Assembly (NCBI GenBank): GCA_005787865.1
Contig: SXZN01000244.1
Coordinates: forward strand, 1-24,070
Source: Opitutaceae bacterium
Lineage (GTDB): Bacteria; Verrucomicrobiota; Verrucomicrobiia; Opitutales; Opitutaceae
Reading direction: 5' to 3'
Length of the DNA: 24,070 nt
Positions 15,161-23,506 of the stretch are shown piece after piece. The translations under genes and the position numbers were made by a program. Numbering within the stretch: the first letter of the stretch is position 1; each line of letters opens with the position of its first letter. The notes under the pieces were generated by a model. It searched no databases and had not been told where the DNA came from. It worked only from the letters and a program-made list of their open reading frames with translations.

Positions 15161-16369
15161 ATGGCCATTATACTCAATTATGTCGCGGAACTGCAGGGAC
15201 TGTACGGTCCCTTTACGATGGCGGAGCGGGTCGTACAGAAAATTTGGCTGCGCGAAGATTTTGCCCAAGATCGGGCCACGCTGACTGATGGTCGCGCGGT
15301 CCAGATCCGCTCGGTGGGGGCGTGGAATTTATTGGGTGGTCCCGATTTTTATGGGGCGCGGCTCGTGATCGCTGGCCAAGAAATCACGGGGGACATTGAG
15401 GTGCATTTTCATCAGGCGGATTGGCGGGCGCACCAGCATGCGGCCGATCCGGCGTATGCCCGCGTCGTGCTGCATGTGGTCTTATTTCCGCCGAGTGAAG
15501 GTGAATGGCCCGCGCAGCATGCTGATGGCCGCGTGCTGCCGACGCTCGTATTGCTGCCGCTGTTGCATCGCGATCTCGAGGAGTATGCTTCGGACGATGC
15601 GCTTGAGATGATCACCGCCCGCGATCAGTGGGAGCGTTTCGCCGCGCTGGCGGCGGAGCCGATCGACCAACGCCGCGCGATCATGCGCGCCCATGCGCAG
15701 CGTCGGTGGCAGCAGAAAGTGCATTTCGCGCAACGCCGGATCGAGCAGTTGGACTGGATGGAAGCAGCGCATCAGACCGCACTCGAAATTTTAGGTTATT
15801 CAAAAAATCGCGCTGCTTTTTTGGCGATGGCTACTCATTACCCGCTGGCGCGCTGGGTGGCAGGGATCGAGCCCGCGGAAATTTTCGCGGCCAAAGACTT
15901 GTCATGGCGGCGGCAGGGAATTCGGCCGGCGAATCATCCGCTCACTCGCTTGCGGCAATATCAGCGCTGGGTCACCCACCAACCCCAATGGCCCGAGCGC
16001 TTGGGATGCCTGCTCAACAGTCGCGTTGCACTAGGGGAGGGCGTCAGTCCGGGCCGCGCCCGACAGCTCCTTGGCCTCAAACTTCAGCGCACGCAGTTAG
16101 TCAGCGAATTATTGGGGGGCGCGGTCGGGGGAACTCGGTTAGATAATCTCGTATGCGATGGTTTCTTGCCGCTGTTGGCGGCGCGGGAAGGCGGTGATGA
16201 TCTCTTTAATCTCTGGTTTTATTGGTATTTAGGCGATTTTCCAGACGGCCTGCGCCGGGCCTTGCCGAAGCTGGGGCTGACGGGTCCGCACGGGCAATCG
16301 CTTTGCCACGGTTGCGCGCAGGGGTTGCTGGGTTGGATTTTACAGCATGAAGCTTGTGCAAGTCACTGA
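15161..16369 (+). CDS. DUF2851 family protein
   Basis: A 402-residue protein that I recognise as the uncharacterised DUF2851 family. Characteristic stretches are the N-terminal EAELQGLYGPF-like segment (here VAELQGLYGPF, about 7-17), GAWNLLGGPDFYGARLVIAG (about 48-67), GDIEVHFHQADWRAH (about 72-86) and VVLHVVLFPP (about 97-106). The family is found mainly in Bacteroidota and related groups and has no established function; the conserved D-E/H pattern has been reminiscent of nuclease folds, but I cannot show catalytic residues. No signal peptide or membrane span, so it is probably cytoplasmic. It lies 90 bases after mqo and immediately before the nusA promoter, in the place where rimP often lies. 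Confidence 0.85.
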   Translation: MAIILNYVAELQGLYGPFTMAERVVQKIWLREDFAQDRATLTDGRAVQIRSVGAWNLLGGPDFYGARLVIAGQEITGDIEVHFHQADWRAHQHAADPAYARVVLHVVLFPPSEGEWPAQHADGRVLPTLVLLPLLHRDLEEYASDDALEMITARDQWERFAALAAEPIDQRRAIMRAHAQRRWQQKVHFAQRRIEQLDWMEAAHQTALEILGYSKNRAAFLAMATHYPLARWVAGIEPAEIFAAKDLSWRRQGIRPANHPLTRLRQYQRWVTHQPQWPERLGCLLNSRVALGEGVSPGRARQLLGLKLQRTQLVSELLGGAVGGTRLDNLVCDGFLPLLAAREGGDDLFNLWFYWYLGDFPDGLRRALPKLGLTGPHGQSLCHGCAQGLLGWILQHEACASH

Positions 16370-16392
16370 TAGGCAGAAAACTTGCCGAGTGC

Positions 16393-16422
16393 TTGACAAG
16401 CGTTCGACCCGTTCAATATCTT
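16393..16422 (+). promoter_or_regulatory. Sigma-70-like promoter of the nusA-ribF operon
   Basis: A perfect -35 box TTGACA (16393-16398), an 18-base spacer and TATCTT (16417-16422) as the -10; a 17-base spacing would give ATATCT. It begins 24 bases past the DUF2851 stop and about 80 bases before the nusA ATG. Transcription would start near 16429, upstream of a terminator-like hairpin. Predicted from sequence only. Confidence 0.65.
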
Positions 16423-16449
16423 CCGCCTCCTACAACTAGTTCACTTTCT

Positions 16450-16481
16450 AAAAAGTGGGCCCTCGGGTCCGCTTTTTTTTT
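16450..16481 (+). terminator. Intrinsic terminator in the nusA leader (possible attenuator)
   Basis: A 12-bp stem (16450-16461 with 16466-16477, including two G-U pairs), a CTCG loop, and a run of nine Ts (16473-16481), 20 bases before the nusA ATG. It may terminate DUF2851 transcripts. Because the best promoter lies upstream of it, it may also attenuate the nusA operon. Confidence 0.85.
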
Positions 16482-16501
16482 CACATTAATCAAAACACAT
16501 C

Positions 16502-17728
16502 ATGAGCAGCGAAATCTTGTCCGTTCTCGAATATATGGAGAAGGAGAAAGGCATTCCCCGTGCCGATATGATCTCCACGATCGTCACCGCGATCAAAACC
16601 GCCGCATTGAAGGGCGTTACCTCTGGCCAGGAACTCAGGATCGAAATTAATGCCAAGAACGGCCAGCTCACGGCCTGGTCGCAGTTGAAGGTTGTGGATT
16701 CAGTTTCAGATTCGAAGCTGCAGATCCACGTCGAGAAGGCCCAGGCGTTGAAGCCCGGGGCGGTCGTCGGCGACACCATCGACAAAGAAGTTGATCCTTC
16801 CTACCTTGGCCGCATTGCGGCGCAGACGGCGCGTCAAGCCATCATGCAAAAGCTCCGTCAGTTCGAGAAGGAGCGCATTTACGATGACTTTAAGGATTCG
16901 GTCGGCGACATCGTCAGCGGCACCGTTCGTCGGCGTGAGCGCAATGACTTGTTTATCGATCTCGGCAAAGCTGAGGCGGTGATGCCCAGCAAAGAGCAGG
17001 TCCCCGGTGAAGAATACGCGCCCGGCGAGCGCATTCGCTGTATTTTATTGGAAATTGAGAACGGCAGCCGCGGTCCGGAGATTATTCTCAGTCGCGCGAG
17101 CCCCAAATTTGTTCGGCGCCTCTTCGAACTCGAAGTCACGGAAATTGCTGATGGCACGGTCAAGATTGAGGCTTTCGCTCGTGAACCAGGCTATCGCACG
17201 AAGATCGCCGTCACGAGCACCGATCCGAAAGTTGATCCCGTCGGCGCTTGCGTCGGCGCGCGCGGGGCCCGCGTGAAGAGCGTGGTGCGCGAACTGAATG
17301 GCGAGAAAATCGACATTATTCCGTATCATACCGATACGAAGGAAATGTTGATTGAGGCGCTCAAACCGGCCGTCCCGCGCGAAATTATTCTCGATGAAAA
17401 AAATAAGCGCCTGCTCGTCCGCGTGGTTAATGATGACCTCGCGGTCACCATTGGCCGCAAGGGACAAAATGCGCGCCTGACCTCACGCTTGGTCGGCTGC
17501 CGGCTCGACATCGAAGAATACAAGCTCGTCGCCGTTGATCCACGGGCTCAAGCCATCAGCTTGCTCGTCACGACCTATGCGTTTGATCCCGCGGTGGCCG
17601 AGCGCTTAGTGACCCAAGGCATTAACTCACCGGCTGCCTTTGAAGGCGTCGAGGCTAAGGATTTGGTCGAATCAGGTTTCACCGAGGCTGAGGCGCAGGA
17701 CGTCATCAACAAAGTTTCTGGACCCTAA
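16502..17728 (+). CDS. nusA: Transcription termination/antitermination factor NusA
   Basis: A 408-residue NusA, which binds RNA polymerase and nascent RNA to control pausing, termination and antitermination. Domains in order: N-terminal polymerase-binding domain (1-130), S1 domain (about 135-200, GDIVSGTVRRRERNDLFIDL), KH1 (about 205-275, with GARGARVK at 252-259) and KH2 (about 285-350, with IGRKGQNARL at 317-326). A short C-terminal helical segment (about 353-408) resembles one acidic or helix-hairpin-helix repeat. It is shorter than E. coli NusA (495 residues), which has two such repeats. It is the first gene of the translation operon. The leader terminator just upstream suggests autoregulation through NusA's own activity. 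Confidence 0.96.
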   Translation: MSSEILSVLEYMEKEKGIPRADMISTIVTAIKTAALKGVTSGQELRIEINAKNGQLTAWSQLKVVDSVSDSKLQIHVEKAQALKPGAVVGDTIDKEVDPSYLGRIAAQTARQAIMQKLRQFEKERIYDDFKDSVGDIVSGTVRRRERNDLFIDLGKAEAVMPSKEQVPGEEYAPGERIRCILLEIENGSRGPEIILSRASPKFVRRLFELEVTEIADGTVKIEAFAREPGYRTKIAVTSTDPKVDPVGACVGARGARVKSVVRELNGEKIDIIPYHTDTKEMLIEALKPAVPREIILDEKNKRLLVRVVNDDLAVTIGRKGQNARLTSRLVGCRLDIEEYKLVAVDPRAQAISLLVTTYAFDPAVAERLVTQGINSPAAFEGVEAKDLVESGFTEAEAQDVINKVSGP

Positions 17729-17760
17729 ACGTTTTATTTTTCCCGCCCACACCTAACTGA

Positions 17761-20190
17761 ATGAGTGCCCGTATCCACGAGATCGCCAAGCAATACAATA
17801 TTGAGCCCAAAGACATGTTGGTCTGGCTCAAGGAGCAGGGTTACGTCTCGGCGGATACCAAGTCGGTTTCGAGCACCGTCAGTAAGATTTATTACGACGA
17901 GATTGAGAAAAAATACGGAGTGCCTGTCGCCGCTCCCGTGGTCGTCGCCGCCCCCGTCGCGGTGGCTGAGCCGAAGCTCAAATTACCGCTGGGCGTTTTT
18001 GTAAAATCGGTGCAGGATATTGCCCGCGAGAAAGAAGAGGTGGTTAAAGCTGCGGCCGCGGCGCGCGCGGCGGCTAATCCGGCGCCGGTGGCTCCCGTCG
18101 TGCTCGCTCCAAAATTGCCCGTGGCGCCGGTGCTGAAGGCCCCGCCCCTGCCGCCCATTCCAGCCCCGCGGGTAGCGGCGTCGTTCTTCTCGGCTCCCAG
18201 GCCCGCGCCGGCTCCAGCTTTGCGCAGTTCGCCGCCGGCGGTCCCAACCTTAGCTAAATCGCCGGTCGCGCCGCCGCCGGTCAGCATCCCGCGCGCGCCG
18301 GTCTCGACGCCACCTTCACCGGCTAAATTTGCTCCGCAGTTGCCGACGACGGCTTCTGCCTCGGCCCCGACCATCACGGTTACCGAAGAGGGTGGGGTTA
18401 AGGTCATTCATCTGAAGCCGCCGATTATTGTCCGCGAATTTGCCGTGGCGCTTGGCCTGAAACCTTTCAAACTGATCTCGGAATTGATGGAGATGAAAAT
18501 CTTCGCCTCGATGAATCAGTCCATCGATGAGGCGATTGCGACCAAGGTCGCGGAAAAGCACGGCTTCCTCCTCGACATCAAGCACCGCGGCGAAGCCGTC
18601 GTGGCGCCCGTCTCGCCCGAGATCATCAAAATTAACAAAGCGGAAAAAGCGCGCGAAGAAGATATCAAGAATCTCGCTCCTCGCCCGCCGGTGGTTTGTA
18701 TTCTCGGTCACGTCGACCATGGAAAAACTTCCCTGCTGGATGCCGTCCGTAAAGCGAATGTAGCCGCGGGGGAAGCGGGGGGCATTACGCAGCACATTGG
18801 AGCTTACCAGATTGAGCATAACGGTCACAAAGTAACTTTCCTCGATACGCCTGGTCACGCCGCTTTTACCAAAATGCGCGCGCGCGGCGCCTCGGTCACG
18901 GATATTGCGGTACTCGTGGTGGCGGCGGATGACGGCTTCATGCCCCAAACTGACGAGGCCTTGCAGCATGCGCTCGACGCCAAAGTAGTCCTCATGGTTG
19001 CTGTCAATAAGATGGACGTGAAGGGCGCCAATATTGAGCGGGTTAAGCAGCAGATGCAGGAACGGCAAATCGCGCCGGAGGATTGGGGTGGGACGACGGT
19101 CACCATGCCGGTTGCCGCCATCAAGGGGCAGGGCATCACCGAGATGCTCGATATGATTTTACTCCAAGCTGAGGTACTGGAGCTCAAAGCGAATCCCAAG
19201 GCGGAAGCCAGTGGGGTCGTGATTGAGTCACAGATCGACATGGGCCGCGGCCCGCTGGCCACGGTTATCATTCAACGGGGCACCCTCCGGATCGGTGATG
19301 CGATCGTGTGCGGTCCGCATTTCGCCAAAGTGCGCGCCATGTTTGATGACCAAGGTAGCAATATTAAAGAGGCCCCTCCTGGTTTGCCGGTCCGCGTGAT
19401 TGGCTGGTCGGGCGCGCCGGATTCCGGCGCTAAATTTGTTGCGGTTAAAAATGTTCGCGAAGCGGAAAAACTTGCAGAAAAAGCGGAAGATAATCTGAAG
19501 AAAGTGACCACGACTGGTGATGCGGTGCCGAAGGATACTTCGCTGGAGGCGCTGTTTGCCAATATCGCCGCCACGCAAGGCAAGATGCTGCGGGTGGTGA
19601 TCAAATCCGATGTTTTTGGCTCCTTGGAGGCCGTGAAGAATGTTCTTGAGGGAATCAAGAGCACCAAGGTTTCCCTCGATATTGTCGCTGCCGATGTCGG
19701 GATTATCAGCAAAAATGACGTGCTGATGGCGAGCGCTTCCAAGTCGGTTATTATCGGTTTTAATACGAAGCAGGAAAACGGCGTCACGGCCTTGACCAAG
19801 CACCATGGGGTCACCGTCGAGAGTTTTGAGATCATCTATGAACTCGCCGATCGGGTGAAAGAGTTGATGGCCGATCTGCTGGACCCTGATTTGAAGGAAA
19901 ATAAGACCGGTGGCGCCGAAGTTCGTCAGGTATTTCCGGTGGCGAAGGGTTTTGTCGCGGGCTGTTTGGTCACCGAAGGGAAAATTAACCGCGGCACCAC
20001 GGCCCGAGTTCGCCGCGGTAAAGATGCCGTGTTTGAAGGTAAGGTTAGCACGCTCCGCCGCTTTAAAGATGATGCCAACGAGGTCCGCGCGGGTCTCGAG
20101 TGCGGTATTCGCCTCGAGGGCTATGACGGCTATCAGCCCGGCGATCGGATCGAGTGCTTCGAGGTGCAAAAGGTTAGAGCCTCGCTCTAA
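17761..20190 (+). CDS. infB: Translation initiation factor IF-2
   Basis: An 809-residue GTPase that brings initiator tRNA to the 30S subunit and promotes subunit joining. It has an IF2_N segment at the start (IHEIAKQYNIEPKDMLVWLK), a low-complexity alanine/proline-rich linker (about 58-205) and a second IF2_N-like unit (about 220-275). The G domain follows with GHVDHGKT (316-323), DTPGH (362-366) and NKMD (416-419), then the beta-barrel domains II to IV ending near residue 809. The linker is compositionally biased but in frame. It starts 32 bases after nusA. The ATG at 17761 follows a pyrimidine-rich stretch with no Shine-Dalgarno sequence. Confidence 0.97.
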   Translation: MSARIHEIAKQYNIEPKDMLVWLKEQGYVSADTKSVSSTVSKIYYDEIEKKYGVPVAAPVVVAAPVAVAEPKLKLPLGVFVKSVQDIAREKEEVVKAAAAARAAANPAPVAPVVLAPKLPVAPVLKAPPLPPIPAPRVAASFFSAPRPAPAPALRSSPPAVPTLAKSPVAPPPVSIPRAPVSTPPSPAKFAPQLPTTASASAPTITVTEEGGVKVIHLKPPIIVREFAVALGLKPFKLISELMEMKIFASMNQSIDEAIATKVAEKHGFLLDIKHRGEAVVAPVSPEIIKINKAEKAREEDIKNLAPRPPVVCILGHVDHGKTSLLDAVRKANVAAGEAGGITQHIGAYQIEHNGHKVTFLDTPGHAAFTKMRARGASVTDIAVLVVAADDGFMPQTDEALQHALDAKVVLMVAVNKMDVKGANIERVKQQMQERQIAPEDWGGTTVTMPVAAIKGQGITEMLDMILLQAEVLELKANPKAEASGVVIESQIDMGRGPLATVIIQRGTLRIGDAIVCGPHFAKVRAMFDDQGSNIKEAPPGLPVRVIGWSGAPDSGAKFVAVKNVREAEKLAEKAEDNLKKVTTTGDAVPKDTSLEALFANIAATQGKMLRVVIKSDVFGSLEAVKNVLEGIKSTKVSLDIVAADVGIISKNDVLMASASKSVIIGFNTKQENGVTALTKHHGVTVESFEIIYELADRVKELMADLLDPDLKENKTGGAEVRQVFPVAKGFVAGCLVTEGKINRGTTARVRRGKDAVFEGKVSTLRRFKDDANEVRAGLECGIRLEGYDGYQPGDRIECFEVQKVRASL

Positions 20191-20273
20191 ATTTTGATTA
20201 CCACTTTAAGATTTTTACCCCGCGGCGATACGGGTCACAAAATCAAGAAGCAGTCATCTAATTTGAAAAATCG

Positions 20274-20624
20274 ATGAGTAACCGACTTATTCGCGTCAAC
20301 GAGCTGATGCAGCGCGAAATCAGCGCTTACTTGCATTCGCGTTATAGCAGCGAGTCGGTGGCCATTACGATTACCGGAGTAGAGATCACGGGTGATCTGC
20401 GGGAGGCCAAGATTTTCTATTCGGTACTCGGTGCCGCCCTCGAGGCTAAGCGCGCGGGTAAATGGCTGTTGAGTAAGCGCACGGAGATTCGCGGTGCGGT
20501 GGCGAAAAATGTTATTATTCGCCATGTCCCCTTAATCACTTTCGTGCATGACGATCACGCCCCGCGGGCTTTACGCATCGAGCAACTGCTCGGGGCGATT
20601 GATCAGGCTGAGAAGAAGTCGTGA
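20274..20624 (+). CDS. rbfA: Ribosome-binding factor A
   Basis: A 116-residue RbfA with the KH-like fold that binds the 30S subunit and assists maturation of the 16S rRNA 5' end. Recognisable parts are the N-terminal NRLIRVNELMQREISAYL helix, VAITITGVEITGDLREAKIFYSVLG, and the C-terminal PLITFVHDDHAPRALRIEQLL. Length is typical. It starts 83 bases after infB in the normal infB-rbfA order. Its TGA overlaps the next gene's GTG as GTGA. Confidence 0.94.
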   Translation: MSNRLIRVNELMQREISAYLHSRYSSESVAITITGVEITGDLREAKIFYSVLGAALEAKRAGKWLLSKRTEIRGAVAKNVIIRHVPLITFVHDDHAPRALRIEQLLGAIDQAEKKS

Positions 20625-21619
20625 GCTATTATCCTCAATTTGCCGGTCGGTGGACCGATTTGCTGGAGAAATTACGTGGTCAACGGATCGTGGTCATTGG
20701 TCATCAGCGCCCGGATGGCGATTGTATCGGCTCTCAGGTGGCACTCTGTCGCGTGTTCCGCGCCCAAGGAATAGATGCCGTGTGCATGAATCCTGATCCC
20801 GTGCCGCGGCGGATTAAATTTCTGCTTGGCGATACCCCTGTGGTCACGCGGGATGATGCTGCGCTTGCCGGGCGACTTGCGATATTTACTGATTGTGCGG
20901 ATCACGCCCGCGCCAGTGATCACGTGAAAGCATTATTTCCGAGTCCCTTGGCTTGTTTCGACCACCACGTTTCGAATCGGGGCTTTGCTCAGCATAATTT
21001 TGTCGATGTCGATTCGGCGGCGACGGCTGAAATTTTGGCGGGTTTATTTTTTGATGCTGCTTTACCCGTCGATGCAACCACCGCGCAGGCTTTATATACG
21101 GGAATCATGACCGATACTGGGCAATTTCGTTTCCCCTCAACTACGCGCCGCATTTTTCAGCTGTGTGCTCAACTCGTCGCCTGCGGAGCGCAGCCCGCCC
21201 GGGCCGGCATTGAGCTGTTTGAACGGGAGTCAGTGGGTAAATTAAAACTGCTCCAACATTATCTTGGTTCACTTAAATTTGAATGCGGCGGGCGCATTTG
21301 CCTCGGGGTGCTGCCGGAAGGGATTTTTGAGCAAGTGGGGGCAACGGTTGAAGACACGGAGGGGTTAGTCGATTATGCGCGCTCCATTCAAGGGGTGGAA
21401 ATCGGCGTGCTCATCGAAGAACGTCCCGGCACGATCAAGGCTAGTCTGCGAGCGGAGCATGGTTCTTACCGCATGGACACGATTGCGGCGCAATTTAATG
21501 GCGGCGGGCACGCCAGTGCCGCGGGACTCAATTGCCCTGATCAGTTAGTTAATTTTTATCCTCGGCTAGTGGCGGCTTTAACCCAGCGCTTAGCTGAAAT
21601 CGACACCGCCCAATCATGA
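20621..21619 (+). CDS. nrnA: DHH/DHHA1 phosphoesterase, NrnA-like oligoribonuclease/pAp phosphatase
   Basis: A 332-residue DHH-family phosphoesterase. Metal-binding motifs are HQRPDGDCIGS (28-38; H28, D32, D34), D91 in FTDCAD, DHH (114-116), and the TDTGQFRF segment (164-171). The DHHA1 substrate-binding signature GGGHASAAG is at 294-302. These place it with NrnA, which degrades short oligoribonucleotides and dephosphorylates 3'-phosphoadenosine-5'-phosphate. It starts with GTG at 20621, overlapping the rbfA stop. A DHH phosphoesterase between rbfA and truB is a common gene order. The specific balance of nanoRNase and phosphatase activity cannot be told. Confidence 0.9.
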   Translation: MSYYPQFAGRWTDLLEKLRGQRIVVIGHQRPDGDCIGSQVALCRVFRAQGIDAVCMNPDPVPRRIKFLLGDTPVVTRDDAALAGRLAIFTDCADHARASDHVKALFPSPLACFDHHVSNRGFAQHNFVDVDSAATAEILAGLFFDAALPVDATTAQALYTGIMTDTGQFRFPSTTRRIFQLCAQLVACGAQPARAGIELFERESVGKLKLLQHYLGSLKFECGGRICLGVLPEGIFEQVGATVEDTEGLVDYARSIQGVEIGVLIEERPGTIKASLRAEHGSYRMDTIAAQFNGGGHASAAGLNCPDQLVNFYPRLVAALTQRLAEIDTAQS

Positions 21620-22344
21620 GCCTGCTACCGCCCAAAGAAATGGAAGGAGTCTTGTTGGTGGATAAGCCCAAGGGGCTGACCTCACACGACGTCGTCTATC
21701 ATTTGCGTCGCAAGCTGCAGATCAAAAAAATTGGCCATGCCGGCACGCTTGATCCGATGGCGACTGGGGTGCTCGTCATGCTGATCGGCAAAGCGACGCG
21801 AATTTCTCAATACCTGATGAGCGTCGACAAGGTGTACGAAGGCGAAGCAACGCTCGGTGTTGTGACCGATTCCCAAGATGCGGAAGGCGAAGTCATGTCG
21901 ACGCAGCCCGTGCCGGAGTTAACGGAAGCCCGTGTGCGCGAAGTGATGAAAGGCTCTCTGGGCGACCAGTACCAAACACCGCCCATGCATTCCGCCATAA
22001 AAATTGGGGGCGTGCCGCTATATAAATTAGCCCGCAAGGGGGAGGAGGTGGAGCGGGAGCCCCGTTTCATTCGGATCGCGGCTTTTAATTTGCTGTCGTT
22101 CGCTACGCCCAAAATTACCTTTGATCTCCACTGTACCAAGGGCACCTATGTGCGCACGGTGGCCTCAGATCTTGGGCAGAAATTGGGTTGCGGCGCTCAT
22201 CTTTCGGCTTTGCGCCGGACCGGTAGTGGCAAGTTCACGATCAGCCAATGCTTGCCCCTTGAGCAGATCGAAGCGCTCTCGTTACCTGAAATTCAAAAGC
22301 GCCTGATTCCGATTTACGAAGCGGCGCCGAGTGTGGCGTTGTGA
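21616..22344 (+). CDS. truB: tRNA pseudouridine(55) synthase
   Basis: A 242-residue TruB that converts U55 of the T-loop of tRNAs to pseudouridine. The N-terminal GVLLVDKPKGLTSHDVV (11-27) and the active-site GHAGTLDPMATG (40-51, catalytic D46) are diagnostic, as are YEGEATLGVVTDSQDAEGE and YVRTVASDLG. It is shorter than E. coli TruB (314 residues) and appears to lack most of the C-terminal PUA extension, as in many non-gamma bacteria. It begins at the ATGA overlap with the upstream phosphoesterase and ends in a GTGA overlap with ribF. Confidence 0.96.
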   Translation: MSLLPPKEMEGVLLVDKPKGLTSHDVVYHLRRKLQIKKIGHAGTLDPMATGVLVMLIGKATRISQYLMSVDKVYEGEATLGVVTDSQDAEGEVMSTQPVPELTEARVREVMKGSLGDQYQTPPMHSAIKIGGVPLYKLARKGEEVEREPRFIRIAAFNLLSFATPKITFDLHCTKGTYVRTVASDLGQKLGCGAHLSALRRTGSGKFTISQCLPLEQIEALSLPEIQKRLIPIYEAAPSVAL

Positions 22345-23279
22345 GCGCTCCTCGCCAATTTGCTGATTTGAATCAGGTGGCGCTGCCCCCGCAGCCCCTG
22401 CATTTAGCCATCGGCATGTTTGATGGCCTGCATCGCGGTCATCAATCAGTCATCAATGCGGCGCTGGCCGGCGCGCGAGGCAATGGTGGGCTCGCGGGCG
22501 TCCTTACATTCTGGCCACATCCGAGTGTTTTATTTCGGCCGACGGCTCCGACGCAGATGTTGATGTCACCGGAGATGAAACGTGCGGTGCTCGGACGCCT
22601 TGGGTTGGATTTTATCATCGAGCAGAATTTTTCGCCCGCGCTTGCCCAGATTGCCGCCGAGGATTTTCTGCCTTACCTGCAACGTTTATTGCCCCAGCTG
22701 GCCGCGATTTATGTGGGAGAGAATTGGCGCTTTGGTCGGGAGCGTCGCGGGGATGTTGGCCAGTTAATCGCGGCGGCTAAGCAAGTCGGGCTCAGTGTTT
22801 TTAGTGCACCGCGCCTCAACCATGAAGGGGAGCCGATTAGCAGCTCGCGTATCCGGGGCCTGCTGAGCCAGGGGGAGATCGCGGCGGCCAACGCTCTGCT
22901 CGGTTATGTCTATTTCGCGGCCGGGATGGTTCAGCCTGGCCGGCAACTGGGTCGGCAACTCGGTTTTCCCACGCTTAATATCGCGTGGGTACCGGAGCTC
23001 CAACCTCGGTTAGGCGTCTATGCGGTAAAAGTTACGTTGCCCTCCGGTCAGGTGGTCAACGGCGTCGCCAATTACGGTCTGCGCCCAACGGTGGGCCTAG
23101 CGACCGCGCCGCTGCTGGAGGTACATTTATTAGAGGCTACGACGGCTGATGCCGGCGATTATCTTACGGTCAACTGGCTGCAATATCTCCGGCCTGAGCA
23201 AAAATTCTCAGGCGTAGATACCTTGCGTGCGCAGATCGCACTTGATCGGCAAAAAGCCATCGATTTTTTTGGTCAATGA
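22341..23279 (+). CDS. ribF: Bifunctional riboflavin kinase/FAD synthetase
   Basis: A 312-residue RibF making FMN from riboflavin and FAD from FMN. The N-terminal nucleotidyltransferase domain has AIGMFDGLHRGHQSV (23-37, HRGH 31-34), YVGENWRFGRERRGD (124-138) and SSSRIRGLLSQGEI (167-180). The C-terminal riboflavin kinase domain (from about 185) has GRQLGFPTLNI (204-214) and GVYAVKV with GVANYGLRPTVG (241-252). It starts at GTG 22341, overlapping the truB stop, and closes the operon. rpsO, which often follows ribF, is absent; a tRNA gene comes next. No clear terminator is visible in the 60 bases after the stop. Confidence 0.96.
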   Translation: MSAPRQFADLNQVALPPQPLHLAIGMFDGLHRGHQSVINAALAGARGNGGLAGVLTFWPHPSVLFRPTAPTQMLMSPEMKRAVLGRLGLDFIIEQNFSPALAQIAAEDFLPYLQRLLPQLAAIYVGENWRFGRERRGDVGQLIAAAKQVGLSVFSAPRLNHEGEPISSSRIRGLLSQGEIAAANALLGYVYFAAGMVQPGRQLGRQLGFPTLNIAWVPELQPRLGVYAVKVTLPSGQVVNGVANYGLRPTVGLATAPLLEVHLLEATTADAGDYLTVNWLQYLRPEQKFSGVDTLRAQIALDRQKAIDFFGQ

Positions 23280-23340
23280 ATGGGCCTGTGATGGTTTTTT
23301 GGCTGTTAGTACTAAAGAGAGGGCGGGCGAAGAAGGACGC

Positions 23341-23368
23341 TTGACACACCTCCCTCCAAATCTACTTT
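23341..23368 (+). promoter_or_regulatory. Promoter-like sequence for tRNA-Asp
   Basis: A perfect -35 box TTGACA (23341-23346) with a weak -10 (TACTTT, 23363-23368) at 16 bases. It ends about 21 bases before the mature tRNA 5' end. The -35 is convincing, the -10 less so. Confidence 0.5.
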
Positions 23369-23389
23369 TTCGATTCTTTCCCGATTTAC

Positions 23390-23466
23390 GGGGTGGTAGC
23401 TCAGTTGGTTAGAGCGTCTGCCTGTCACGCAGAAGGTCGCGAGTTCGAGTCTCGTCCATCCCGCCA
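23390..23466 (+). tRNA. tRNA-Asp (anticodon GTC), CCA encoded
   Basis: A complete 77-base cloverleaf. Acceptor stem GGGGTGG (23390-23396) pairs with CCATCCC (23456-23462) with one G-U pair. D-arm GCTC...GAGC and anticodon stem TCTGC/GCAGA enclose loop CTGTCAC with anticodon GTC. The T-arm contains the TTCGAGT loop. The discriminator base is G and the 3' CCA is encoded (23464-23466). Aspartate identity follows from GTC and the G discriminator. Confidence 0.97.
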
Positions 23467-23469
23467 GTT

Positions 23470-23506
23470 AACCCCCGCACACCAACAGGTTGCGGGGGTT
23501 CTTTTT
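23470..23506 (+). terminator. Rho-independent terminator after tRNA-Asp
   Basis: AACCCCCGCA (23470-23479) pairs perfectly with TGCGGGGGTT (23491-23500) around an 11-base loop, followed by CTTTTT. It begins 3 bases after the tRNA CCA end. Confidence 0.92.

Noticed and set aside
19228..20169. 313-residue minus-strand frame inside infB, and a similar 250-residue one at 18316-19068
   Set aside because: Both are antisense shadows of the unmistakable IF-2 coding sequence, with His/Arg/Asp-rich shadow composition.
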